A program made the position numbers and the translations under genes. Source: Pseudonocardia cypriaca (GTDB lineage: Bacteria; Actinomycetota; Actinomycetes; Mycobacteriales; Pseudonocardiaceae). From it: 64,000 bases of DNA. The notes beneath the pieces are model-generated. The model made no database searches, was not told the DNA's origin, and saw nothing but the letters and a program-made list of their open reading frames with translations. This document shows, piece by piece, positions 56,602 through 64,000 of the stretch; position 1 is the stretch's first letter; every line of letters starts with the position of its first letter. The stretch is taken from the NCBI RefSeq assembly GCF_006717045.1, contig NZ_VFPH01000002.1, positions 2,480,001-2,544,000 on the forward strand, written 5' to 3'.

Positions 56602-56870
56602 CCTAGAGAAGGGCAACCTTGAGCCAGGAGACCTTGAGCTGGGCACGGACTGACGGTGCACCGCGTGCGGGATGCGCAGTGGGCAGTGGCCCTGCGGGCC
56701 GGCGAGCAGCGCCCTCCTGGCTCTCGATCTGGCTGATCGCGGGACACCCTCGACTGCTCCGAACAGGGGAGAACCTGGCTACGAACCGTGAGGTTTCACT
56801 CAGCGTTCACCACTCCCCGCAGCCGTTCGTGATTGCATCCCCGGGCGGGCTGAAGGGAAGTGCATGCACG
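56602..56870. other. upstream region of the EAL-CBS gene
   Basis: 269 bp with no accepted gene. GAAGGGAAG (56852-56860) is the likely ribosome site of the next gene. I see no clear riboswitch or strong hairpin. Confidence 0.4.
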
Positions 56871-58034
56871 ATGGGTGACCACGGTCGTTTCGCGTTCGAG
56901 CCGCTCCTGAACCTCACCAACGGCCGGCCGGTCGGCCTGGAGGTGCTGCGTTGCCAGGCGCGGGACCAGGTCGAACACGTCGCACGCAACGCCGTGTGGG
57001 GCACCCGCCAGCTCGCCGAGTTCGACTCGGGCATCGCGATCGCGTCCGTCCTGCACGGGGCCGACTACGACGCCACCGTGCCGCTGCACGTCGACGTGCT
57101 CGCCGACACGGTGGTGAACGCGCGGCGGCGGATCGCACAGGTGCGCGCCTCGCTCGTGTCCCGGAGCGGGCCCCACCCCGTGCCCCCGATCCTGCTGGAG
57201 ATCAGCCCGGCGCTCTCGGCCGCGCCCGCTGCCGCGCTCACCGAGGGTGTGGCCGAGCTGCGTGCCGCCGGTTTCGGGATCGGTCTGGACGGCCCGGCCC
57301 GTGGCTTCGGCCTCGACACGGTCGCCGACCTGGCACCCGATCTCGTCAAGCTCGACCGCGACCTGGTGGCCCGCCTGCCGTACCAGCCGCTGGCCCGCAC
57401 GGTGGCGAAGGCACTGGTCGAGGTGTGCCGGGAGGTCGGCGTGCGGGTCGCCGCCACCGGCGTGAGCACGCCGGAGCAGCTCGCCGCGGTACGGGACCTC
57501 GGGATCACCTGGGCCCAGGGCTCGCTGCTCGCCGAGCCGCGCAGGCGCCCGTCCACCGAGGGCATCCTCCTGCCCGCCGACCTGATGCCCCGCAGGCGTC
57601 CGGCCGTTCCCGCGCAGCGGACGGCGGCCCGGGCCGCACCGGTGGCGGGCCTCGGCCAGGCCGCGGTCACCCTGTGGGACGACGTGCCGGCCGAGAGCGT
57701 GCGGCAGGCGCTCGCCGATCACCCGCAGGCCGGCAGCGTGGTCCTGCTCGACGCCGCGGGCCGCCCGACCGGGTTCCTCGACCGCAACCGGTTCATGCTC
57801 GCGATCTCGGGGCCGTTCGGGAGGGCGCTCTACGCCAACCGACCTGCGCAGACGCTCGCGGAGCCGCCGCGCACCCTCCCCGCCCGCACCGACGTCCGCA
57901 CCGCCCTGCAGTTCTGCCTCGGTGGCGACCGCGAGCGCAGCTACGACGACATCGTCCTGCTCGACGACGCCGGTGCCTGCAGCGGCATCGTCCGCGTCAC
58001 CGATCTGCTGCAGGAGGCGACGGTCGCCGCCTGA
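56871..58034 (+). CDS. degenerate EAL-domain protein with CBS-like C-terminus
   Basis: A 387-aa protein. Residues 5-235 follow the EAL phosphodiesterase fold: FEPLLNLTNGRPVGLEVLRC (EAL-like EVL), ILLEISPAL (usual ExN is ExS), GIGLDGPARGFGLDTVADLAPDLVKLDRDLV (Asp and Lys kept), then VAATGVSTPEQLAAVRDLGITWAQGSLLAEP where the catalytic AEGVE Glu is lost. Residues 260-385 resemble a CBS pair (LGQAAVTLWDDVPAESVRQALADHPQAGSVVLLDAAGRPTGFLDR; DIVLLDDAGACSGIVRVTDLLQ). It more likely binds c-di-GMP or signals through nucleotides than hydrolyses c-di-GMP. ATG 56871. Confidence 0.82.
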   Translation: MGDHGRFAFEPLLNLTNGRPVGLEVLRCQARDQVEHVARNAVWGTRQLAEFDSGIAIASVLHGADYDATVPLHVDVLADTVVNARRRIAQVRASLVSRSGPHPVPPILLEISPALSAAPAAALTEGVAELRAAGFGIGLDGPARGFGLDTVADLAPDLVKLDRDLVARLPYQPLARTVAKALVEVCREVGVRVAATGVSTPEQLAAVRDLGITWAQGSLLAEPRRRPSTEGILLPADLMPRRRPAVPAQRTAARAAPVAGLGQAAVTLWDDVPAESVRQALADHPQAGSVVLLDAAGRPTGFLDRNRFMLAISGPFGRALYANRPAQTLAEPPRTLPARTDVRTALQFCLGGDRERSYDDIVLLDDAGACSGIVRVTDLLQEATVAA

Positions 58035-58037
58035 CCT

Positions 58038-59030
58038 TCAGGGCACGAGGACGGCGGCGCCGGTGATCCGGTCGCCCGCGAGGTCGGCGAGGACCCGGTC
58101 GGCCTCGGTGAGCGGCCGTGGCGACACGGTCGGCCGCACGCGCAGCGCCGCGGCCAGCCGGAGGAACTCCTCGCCGTCGGCGCGGGTGTTCGCGGTGACG
58201 CTGCGCAGCTGCTTCTCCCGGAACAACTCGTCGGCGTAGACGAGACGCGGCACGTCCGTGAGGTGGATCCCGGCGACGGCGAGCGTGCCGCCCTGGTCGA
58301 GCGCGCGCAGCGCAACCGGGACGAGGTCGCCGACCGGCGCGAAGAGGATCGCCGAGTCCAGCAGCTCCGGTGGGACATTCGAACCGGCAGACGCCGCTCC
58401 CAGCTCTCGGGCGAGCTCCTGCGCCTCGGCCGAGCGCGTGACCACGTGCACCGTGGCGCCCTGGGCGACCGCCACCTGCGCGACGACGTGCGCCGACGCC
58501 CCGAAGCCGTAGATCCCCAACCGCCCGCCCGGCGGCACCTCGGCCCGCAGCAGCGCCCGGTAGCCGACGATCCCGGCGCACAGCAGCGGCGCGGCCGTCA
58601 CGTCGTCGAGCGCGTCGGGCAGCCGGTAGGCGAACGCCTCCGGCACCACGGCGTGCTCGGCGTAGCCGCCGTCGGCGTCCCAGCCGGTGAAGACCGCGGA
58701 GGGGCAGAGGTTCTCCCGACCGGTCCGGCACCAGCGGCACCGCCCGCACGTACCGCGCAGCCAGGCGATCCCGATCCGCTCCCCCGGCGCGAACCGCTCG
58801 GAACCCGGGCCGATCGCGTCGACCACGCCGACGACCTCGTGCCCAGGCACGGTCCGCGGCCGCCGCGGCGCCAGGTCACCCTCGGCCAGGTGCAGGTCTG
58901 TGCGGCACACCCCGCACGCCGTCACGCGAACCCGCACCTCCCCCGGGCCCGGCTCGGGATCGGGCAACGTCACGGCCTGCAACGGCCCCTGCGCGACCGG
59001 CCCCGGCCGCTCCACCACCCACGCGCGCAC
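58038..59030 (-). CDS. zinc-dependent alcohol dehydrogenase (MDR family)
   Basis: A 330-aa MDR enzyme. Catalytic zinc ligands Cys (GVCRTD) and His (PGHEVVG), structural zinc Cys cluster CGRCRWCRTGRENLC, and the NAD(P) fold (GGRLGIYGFGASAHVVAQVAVAQGATVHVVTRS) are present. Oxidises alcohols or reduces aldehydes. GTG 59030 was chosen; the open frame upstream is only the CGACTCGC repeat. It is divergent from the DNA ligase gene and convergent with the EAL-CBS gene. Confidence 0.93.
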   Translation of the reverse strand: MRAWVVERPGPVAQGPLQAVTLPDPEPGPGEVRVRVTACGVCRTDLHLAEGDLAPRRPRTVPGHEVVGVVDAIGPGSERFAPGERIGIAWLRGTCGRCRWCRTGRENLCPSAVFTGWDADGGYAEHAVVPEAFAYRLPDALDDVTAAPLLCAGIVGYRALLRAEVPPGGRLGIYGFGASAHVVAQVAVAQGATVHVVTRSAEAQELARELGAASAGSNVPPELLDSAILFAPVGDLVPVALRALDQGGTLAVAGIHLTDVPRLVYADELFREKQLRSVTANTRADGEEFLRLAAALRVRPTVSPRPLTEADRVLADLAGDRITGAAVLVP

Positions 59031-59054
59031 CCCATCATCCTGGCGCCGAACGAG

Positions 59055-59185
59055 CACACCCAGAGCGCGACTCGGACGCACCCAGACCGCGACTCGCGGA
59101 CACAAGGCGCGCCCGACCTCCGCGAGTCGCGGTCTGAGTGCACGCGAGTCGCGGTCTGGGTGCAGGTGAGTCGGGGTCTGGATGC
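59055..59185. repeat. nested palindrome, CGACTCGC family, copy 2
   Basis: CCGCGACTCGCGG (59087-59099) and CCGCGAGTCGCGG (59120-59132), identical to copy 1, with additional CGACTCGG and CGAGTCGC units and CACCCAGA/TCTGGGTG flanks on both sides. It lies between divergent alcohol dehydrogenase and ligase genes. Confidence 0.87.
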
Positions 59186-59223
59186 GGACGCCGGATGTCG
59201 GTGCCCGCTGTCAGGATGTATCG

Positions 59224-60732
59224 GTGCTGCTCACCGACGTCGTCGCCACCTCCGCCGCTGTCGGGGCCACGCGCGCCCGCACGGCGAAGACGGCCGCGCT
59301 GGCCGCGCTGCTGCGCCGCGCCGACGGCGACGAAATCGAGCCCGCCACCGCGTGGCTGGCCGGCGAGCCGCGGCAGAGCCGGCTGGGCACGGGCTGGCGC
59401 ACCCTCGCCGGCATCGATGCCCGCCCGGCGCAGCGGCCCACGCTGGAGGTCGCGGCGGTCGAGCAGACCCTCGACGAGCTGGCGGCCACCACCGGCGCAG
59501 GCTCCACGGCCCGCCGTGCCGCGCTGCTCGGCGAGCTGTTCGGCGCCGCCACCGCCGACGAGCAGGCCTTCCTGCGCCGGCTGCTCACCGGGGAGCTGCG
59601 CCAGGGCGCCCTGGAGGGCGTGATGCTGGAGGCGATCGCCGCGGCAGCCGAGGTCCCGGCCGCGGTGGCGCGGAGGGCGTTCATGCTCTCCGGGCAGCTC
59701 CCGGCCACCGCCCGGCTCGCGCTCACGGAGGGCGTCGCAGGCCTCGAAGCGGTTTCGCTGCAGGTGGGCAGGCCGGTCCGGCCGATGCTGGCCTCCCCCG
59801 CCGACACGCTCGACACCGCACTCGCCGAGCTCGCGCCCGAAGCGAGCGTCGAGTTCAAGCTCGACGGCGCGCGCGTCCAGGTCCACCGCGACGGCGACGT
59901 GGTGCGGGTCTGGACGCGCACGCTGCGGGAGATCACGTCGAGCGTCCCGGAGCTGGTCGAGGTGGTGCGCTCCCTGCCCTGCCGGTCGGTGGTGCTCGAC
60001 GGCGAGACGCTCGCGCTGCGCGACGACGGCAGGCCACGCCCCTTCCAGGAGACGATGAGCCGCTTCGGTGCGGCCGCGGGCGAGCTTCTGCTGCAGCCGT
60101 TCTTCTTCGACTGCCTCCACCTCGACGGCGCCGACCTGCTCGACGAGCCGCTGCACGTCCGGCTCGACGCGCTGGAGCGGGCCGCGGGTGCCCATCGCAT
60201 GCCAGGGGCCGTACGGCCGACCGCGGAGGAGGCTGCCGACCTGCTCGAACGCGCCCTCGAAGCGGGGCACGAGGGCGTCATGGTCAAGTCGCTCACGGCC
60301 CCGTACGCGGCGGGCCGGCGTGGCCGGGCGTGGCAGAAGGTCAAGCCGGTCCACACGCTCGACCTCGTCGTGCTCGGCGCCGAGTGGGGCTACGGCCGCC
60401 GCACCGGATCCCTCTCCAACATCCACCTCGGCGCGCGCGACCCGGACGGCGGCGAGCCGATCATGGTCGGCAAGACGTTCAAGGGCATGACCGACGAGCT
60501 GCTCGCCTGGCAGACGGCCACGTTCCCGGCGCTCGCACGGGAAGAACGCGGCCACGAGGTGCTGCTGCGTCCCGAGCTGGTGGTCGAGATCGAGCTCGAC
60601 GGCGTGCAGCGCAGCCCGCGCTACCCCGGCGGCGTCGCGCTGCGGTTCGCCCGCGTGCTGCGCTACCGGCCGGACAAGACGCCCGCGGAGGCCGACACGA
60701 TCGACGCGGTCCGGGCGCTGCTGCGCGACTGA
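59224..60732 (+). CDS. ATP-dependent DNA ligase (LigB type)
   Basis: A 502-aa ligase. N-terminal domain LLTDVVATSAAVGATRARTAKTAALAALLRRA is characteristic of actinobacterial LigB. Nucleotidyl motif I is EFKLDGARVQ (Lys212 accepts AMP), motif III FFFDCLHLDG, motif IV EGVMVKSL, motif V WQKVKP. The C-terminal OB fold ends with RSPRYPGGVALRFARVLRYRPDKTPAEADTI. It likely acts in repair rather than replication, which uses the NAD+ ligase. GTG 59224. Confidence 0.95.
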   Translation: MLLTDVVATSAAVGATRARTAKTAALAALLRRADGDEIEPATAWLAGEPRQSRLGTGWRTLAGIDARPAQRPTLEVAAVEQTLDELAATTGAGSTARRAALLGELFGAATADEQAFLRRLLTGELRQGALEGVMLEAIAAAAEVPAAVARRAFMLSGQLPATARLALTEGVAGLEAVSLQVGRPVRPMLASPADTLDTALAELAPEASVEFKLDGARVQVHRDGDVVRVWTRTLREITSSVPELVEVVRSLPCRSVVLDGETLALRDDGRPRPFQETMSRFGAAAGELLLQPFFFDCLHLDGADLLDEPLHVRLDALERAAGAHRMPGAVRPTAEEAADLLERALEAGHEGVMVKSLTAPYAAGRRGRAWQKVKPVHTLDLVVLGAEWGYGRRTGSLSNIHLGARDPDGGEPIMVGKTFKGMTDELLAWQTATFPALAREERGHEVLLRPELVVEIELDGVQRSPRYPGGVALRFARVLRYRPDKTPAEADTIDAVRALLRD

Positions 60733-60781
60733 TCCGAAACGGCTTGCCGGTCGTCGAGGCGATCCACGAGGGTGGCGAGCC

Positions 60782-61282
60782 GTGCTCCTGTGGACGTTCC
60801 AGCCGCTCGAACGGGTCGGCGTGCTCGAGGCCGGGGGCGAGCTCGTCGGCTCGTGGGAGCACGTGCCGTCCAGCACCGGCGATGCGATCCTGGTCGCGTA
60901 CCGCGAGATGGTCGCCGCCATGGAGCGGGCGGGCGTGGCCACGGCAGGCCGTCCGCCGGTCTGGGCGTGGGGCGGCGGGGGCGGCGTCACCGTCCAGGAC
61001 GCGCTCATGCTCGTCGGCGAGCCCCTCTGGGACGGCTACGCCACCGTCGAGTTCGCAGCGCCGGAACGGCTGACCCACGTCACCGGGTACGGCGCGTGGT
61101 GCGACTACCTGTTCGCCCTGTTCGACGGCCCCGCCGATCCGAGCGGGTGGGACGTCCCCACCGCGATCCAGGGCGAGCTCGTGCAGGTGTGCCTGCCTGT
61201 GTTGCGTGCCGGGTGGGTGCACGAGGTCCGGCCGCTCCCCCGTTCTCCGGAGGAGGTCACGAACTGGTCGGCACGCGCGTAG
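60782..61282 (+). CDS. hypothetical protein (DUF3841-like)
   Basis: A 166-aa protein: LLWTFQPLERVGVLEAGGELVGSW opening and a late WDVPTAIQGELVQVCLPVLRAGWVHEVRPLP match the general pattern of DUF3841, a small family of unknown function. No signal peptide. GTG 60782. It lies 12 bp before guaB1 and may overlap its promoter. Confidence 0.65.
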   Translation: MLLWTFQPLERVGVLEAGGELVGSWEHVPSSTGDAILVAYREMVAAMERAGVATAGRPPVWAWGGGGGVTVQDALMLVGEPLWDGYATVEFAAPERLTHVTGYGAWCDYLFALFDGPADPSGWDVPTAIQGELVQVCLPVLRAGWVHEVRPLPRSPEEVTNWSARA

Positions 61283-61285
61283 ACT
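61280..61285 (+). promoter_or_regulatory. -10 box of guaB1
   Basis: TAGACT, overlapping the TAG stop of the preceding gene, ends 9 nt before GTG 61295. No Shine-Dalgarno sequence intervenes, consistent with a leaderless or near-leaderless transcript. Confidence 0.45.
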
Positions 61286-61294
61286 CGTCGTCTC

Positions 61295-62734
61295 GTGCGC
61301 TTCCTCGACGGGCAAGACCCCAACCACGACCTCACCTACGACGACGTCTTCCTCGTCCCGGGCCGGTCGTCGGTGGCCTCCCGCTTCGACGTCGACCTCA
61401 CCACCGCCGACGGCAGCGGAGCCACGGTCCCGGTTGTCGCCGCGAACATGACGGCGGTCGCCGGGCGCCGGATGGCCGAGACCCTCGCCCGCCGCGGCGG
61501 CCTCACCGTGCTGCCGCAGGACGTGGCACCCGAGGCGGTGGCCGAGATCGTCGCGTGGATCAAGTCACGGCACCCGGTGTGGGACACCCCGCTGGTGCTC
61601 ACGCCTGAGGACGCCGTTGCCGACGCGCTCAACCTGCTTCCCAAGCGGGCGCACGGCGCGGTCGTCGTGGTGGACCAGGGCGGCCGGCCGGTCGGCACCG
61701 TCGACGAGGCAGCCTGCAGCGGGGTCGACCGCTTCACCCGGCTCCGCGACGTGCTCGACCCCGGTCCGCTCACGCTCCCGCTCGACACGCCCCCGCGCGA
61801 GGTGTTCGAGGCGCTCGGGTCCCGCCGGGTGGCGCTCGGGCTCGACTCGGACGGCCGCCTCGCGGGCCTGCTCACCGGGCTCGGCGCGCTCCGGGCGGAG
61901 CTCTACCGGCCCACGCTCGACGGCGCGGGCCGGCTGCGCACCGCCGCCGCGGTGGGGATCAACGGCGACGTGGGTGTCAAGGCGAAGGCCCTGCTGGAGG
62001 CGGGCGTCGACGTGCTCGTCGTCGACACCGCGCACGGTCACCAGGACAAGATGCTCGACGCGCTGCGCGCGGTCCGGAAGGCCGTGTCCGACACCGGCTC
62101 GGCCGTGCCGGTCGCGGCGGGCAACGTCGTCACCGCGGAGGGGGTGCGCGACCTGGCAGCCGCGGGCGCCGACATCGTCAAGGTGGGCGTCGGGCCCGGC
62201 GCGATGTGCACCACGCGGATGATGACCGGCGTCGGCCGTCCGCAGTTCTCCGCGGTGCTGGAGTGCTCGGCAGCGGGCCGGGAGCTTGGCGTGCGGATCT
62301 GGGCGGACGGCGGGGTGCGCCACCCGCGTGACGTGGCGTTGGCGTTGGCGGCGGGCGCGTCCGCCGTGATGATCGGTTCCTGGCTGGCCGGCACCTACGA
62401 GTCGCCGGGCGACCTGCAGCGCGACGAGAGCGGGCGCCCGTACAAGGAGTCGTTCGGCATGGCGTCGAAGCGGGCCGTGAGCGCCCGCACCCGGGACGAG
62501 AGCACGTTCGACCGCGCCCGCAAGGCCCTGTTCGAAGAGGGCATCTCCAGCTCGCGCCAGCTGCTCGACCCGGTCCGCCCCGGGGTGGAGGACGTGCTCG
62601 ACGAGATCTGCTCCGGCGTCCGCTCGGCCTGCACCTACACGGGCGCCCGGACCCTCGACGAGCTGCACGAGCGCGCGGTGGTGGGCGTCCAGACGACGGC
62701 CGGCTTCGCCGAGGGAACGCCGCACGGCCTCTGA
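61295..62734 (+). CDS. guaB1: GuaB1-type IMPDH-family GMP reductase
   Basis: A 479-aa IMPDH/GMPR barrel with inserted CBS pair (about 90-205: PLVLTPEDAVADALNLLPKRAHGAVVVVDQGGRPVGTV). The catalytic Cys305 is in VGVGPGAMCTTRMMTGVG, and the late YKESFGMASKRAV flap is present. Mycobacterial GuaB1 was shown to be a CBS-controlled GMP reductase rather than an IMP dehydrogenase, and this shares its N-terminus (DLTYDDVFLVPGRS) and length. It recycles GMP to IMP. Confidence 0.93.
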   Translation: MRFLDGQDPNHDLTYDDVFLVPGRSSVASRFDVDLTTADGSGATVPVVAANMTAVAGRRMAETLARRGGLTVLPQDVAPEAVAEIVAWIKSRHPVWDTPLVLTPEDAVADALNLLPKRAHGAVVVVDQGGRPVGTVDEAACSGVDRFTRLRDVLDPGPLTLPLDTPPREVFEALGSRRVALGLDSDGRLAGLLTGLGALRAELYRPTLDGAGRLRTAAAVGINGDVGVKAKALLEAGVDVLVVDTAHGHQDKMLDALRAVRKAVSDTGSAVPVAAGNVVTAEGVRDLAAAGADIVKVGVGPGAMCTTRMMTGVGRPQFSAVLECSAAGRELGVRIWADGGVRHPRDVALALAAGASAVMIGSWLAGTYESPGDLQRDESGRPYKESFGMASKRAVSARTRDESTFDRARKALFEEGISSSRQLLDPVRPGVEDVLDEICSGVRSACTYTGARTLDELHERAVVGVQTTAGFAEGTPHGL

Positions 62735-62735
62735 A

Positions 62736-62788
62736 CCGACGAACGGCGCGCTCGTCGGAACCTATCCGACCAGCGCGCCGTTCGTCGG
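62736..62788. repeat. nested palindrome, CCGACGAACG family, copy 3
   Basis: Unit 62736-62758 (CCGACGAACGGCGCGCTCGTCGG pattern, listed here as CCGACGAACGGC plus GCGCTCGTCGG), spacer AACCTAT, then inverted unit 62766-62788. Like copy 1 it is followed by ATTGCT. It begins 2 bp after the guaB1 stop, between convergent guaB1 and PhoH genes. Confidence 0.85.
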
Positions 62789-62792
62789 ATTG

Positions 62793-64000
62793 CTACGCCG
62801 CCGGCCCCTCCAGCATCTCCGTCACCAGCGCCGCGATCGGGCTGCGCTCGCTGCGGGTGAGCGTGACGTGGGCGAAGAGCGGGTGGCCCTTCAGCGCCTC
62901 GATCACGGCGGCGATGCCGTCGTGGCGACCGACGCGCAGGTTGTCGCGCTGCGCCACGTCGTGCGTGAGCACCACGCGGGACGCGGTGCCGAGCCGCGAG
63001 AGCACGGTGAGGAGCACGTTCCGCTCCAGCGACTGCGCCTCGTCGACGATCACGAACGCGTCGTGCAGGGAGCGCCCGCGGATGTGCGTGAGCGGGAGCA
63101 CCTCGAGCATGCCGCGGGCGATGACCTCCTCGAGCACGTTCGGGCTGACCAGCGCGCTGAGGGTGTCGAAGACGGCCTGGGCCCAGGGGGCCATCTTCTC
63201 GCTCTCGCTGCCGGGCAGGTAGCCGAGATCCTGCCCGCCGACGGCGTACAGCGGCCGGAACACGACGACCTTCCGGTGCTGCTGGCGCTCCATCACCGCC
63301 TCCAGGCCCGCGCACAGCGCGAGCGCGGACTTGCCGGTGCCGGCCCGGCCGCCGAGGGAGACGATGCCCACCTCGGGGTCGAGCAGCAGGTCGAGCGCGA
63401 TGCGCTGTTCCGCGGAGCGACCGTGCAGGCCGAACGCCTCGCGATCGCCGCGGATCAGCCTCACCCGCTTGTCCGCGGTGACGCGTCCCAGCGCCGCCGA
63501 CGATCCGCCGACCAGCCGCAGCCCGGTGTTGGCAGGCAGCTCGCGGGCGGCGTCGTGGTCGATCACGCCGTCGCGGAAGAGCGCGTCGACGTCCTCGGAC
63601 GCGACCTCCAGGTCCGCCATGCCCGTCCACCCCGATGGCACCACGTCGAGGGCGTGGTACTCGTCGGCCTGCAGCCCGACGGCGGCGGCCTTCACCCGGA
63701 GCGGCATGTCCTTGCTCACCAGCACCACCTCGCCGCGCCCTTCGACCTTCCGCTCGGCGGCGAGGTTCAGGGCGCAGGCCAGGATCCGGCTGTCGTTGGA
63801 GTCGGTGCGAAAGCCAGCGGGGAGCACCTCCGGGTCGGTGTGGTTGAGCTCGACGTGCAGGGTTCCGCCTGCGGTGCCGATCGGCACCGGCGCGTCCAGG
63901 CGGCCGTGTTCGATGCGCAGCTCGTCGAGCATGCGCAACGCCGTGCGGGCGAACCACCCCAGTTCCGGGTGGTGCCGCTTGCCCTCGAGTTCGGAGATCA
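62793..64000 (-). CDS. PhoH-family ATPase with N-terminal PIN domain (5' end beyond window)
   Basis: At least 402 aa. The visible N-terminal part is a PIN domain (SELEGKRHHPELGWFARTALRMLDELRIEHGRLD; FRTDSNDSRILACALNLAAE with metal-binding Asp). The C-terminal part is a PhoH P-loop ATPase (SLGGRAGTGKSALALCAGLEAV; FVIVDEAQSLERNVLLTVLSRLG; SRVVLTHDVAQRDN). PhoH2-type proteins are ATP-driven RNA unwinding nucleases. The frame is open to the right window edge, so the start codon lies outside; family length (about 430 aa) implies only 25-30 residues missing. Confidence 0.93.
   Translation of the reverse strand, partial: ISELEGKRHHPELGWFARTALRMLDELRIEHGRLDAPVPIGTAGGTLHVELNHTDPEVLPAGFRTDSNDSRILACALNLAAERKVEGRGEVVLVSKDMPLRVKAAAVGLQADEYHALDVVPSGWTGMADLEVASEDVDALFRDGVIDHDAARELPANTGLRLVGGSSAALGRVTADKRVRLIRGDREAFGLHGRSAEQRIALDLLLDPEVGIVSLGGRAGTGKSALALCAGLEAVMERQQHRKVVVFRPLYAVGGQDLGYLPGSESEKMAPWAQAVFDTLSALVSPNVLEEVIARGMLEVLPLTHIRGRSLHDAFVIVDEAQSLERNVLLTVLSRLGTASRVVLTHDVAQRDNLRVGRHDGIAAVIEALKGHPLFAHVTLTRSERSPIAALVTEMLEGPAA

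Overview
The window is about 64 kb of very GC-rich DNA. It has GTG starts, 4-bp start/stop overlaps (ATGA, GTGA), 'TANNNT then 5-9 nt then start codon' leaderless promoters, and typical actinobacterial genes (DivIVA/Wag31-like coiled coil, iniBAC homologues, DUF4245, DUF6542, lipid-droplet-associated protein next to xseAB, GuaB1, LigB-type ATP ligase). It is a chromosomal segment of a high-GC actinomycete, most like Pseudonocardia or a relative (inference from gene content). I see no rRNA, convincing tRNA, CRISPR array or intact transposase.

Layout. 0-5 kb: typA (cut by the left edge), a truncated AbiEi-like protein, an SRPBCC-Nudix fusion and a DivIVA-like protein. 5-10 kb: a two-component system divergent from a LolA-like exported protein plus an ABC exporter. 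10-13 kb: epoxide-hydrolase-like enzyme, pterin carbinolamine dehydratase, and an MFS pump divergent from an ArsR repressor over a clear operator. 12.6-16.5 kb: a catabolic-looking module (C-N hydrolase, GntR regulator, MHS symporter, DUF2848, cupin) with one GTATAC box repeated at both internal promoters. 16.5-17.7 kb: an aromatic-rich leader peptide and attenuator in front of DAHP synthase. 17.8-22.2 kb: sigma factor/YCII pair, ArsR-VOC pair, an MFS protein and two decayed genes.

22.3-33 kb is the most interesting part: an iniBAC-like island. It holds an IniB-type Asn/Gly/Asp-rich repeat protein, two dynamin-like GTPases (IniA, IniC), a hairpin-rich 0.7-kb gap, a large ATPase-LuxR regulator in the position of mycobacterial IniR, a second small acidic protein with an IniB-like N-terminus, and an Hsp70 that keeps the ATPase domain but replaces the substrate-binding domain with a transmembrane segment and a Thr/Pro tail. 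I read it as an inducible envelope-stress or membrane-remodelling system.

33-45 kb: flavin oxidoreductase, NYN nuclease, AraC and Rrf2 regulators with their neighbours, ychF, DedA protein, an alkylation-repair pair (Ada-AlkA fusion and ogt), rmuC, ispH. 45-64 kb: xseA/xseB, FAD monooxygenase divergent from a GntR-TetR fusion regulator, glpX, fumC, a degenerate EAL-CBS protein, alcohol dehydrogenase, LigB-type ligase, guaB1 and a PhoH-PIN protein cut by the right edge.

Between the genes lie several families of 'palindromes within palindromes' (cores ACTTCACA, CGACTCGC, CCGACGAACG and a GGTGTCGG/GACTCGC type). They recur at unrelated loci and sometimes supply the end of a neighbouring reading frame. 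A gene-free stretch at 55.9-56.9 kb carries two inverted, mutually homologous 170-180 bp elements with about 20-bp terminal inverted repeats that look like MITEs.
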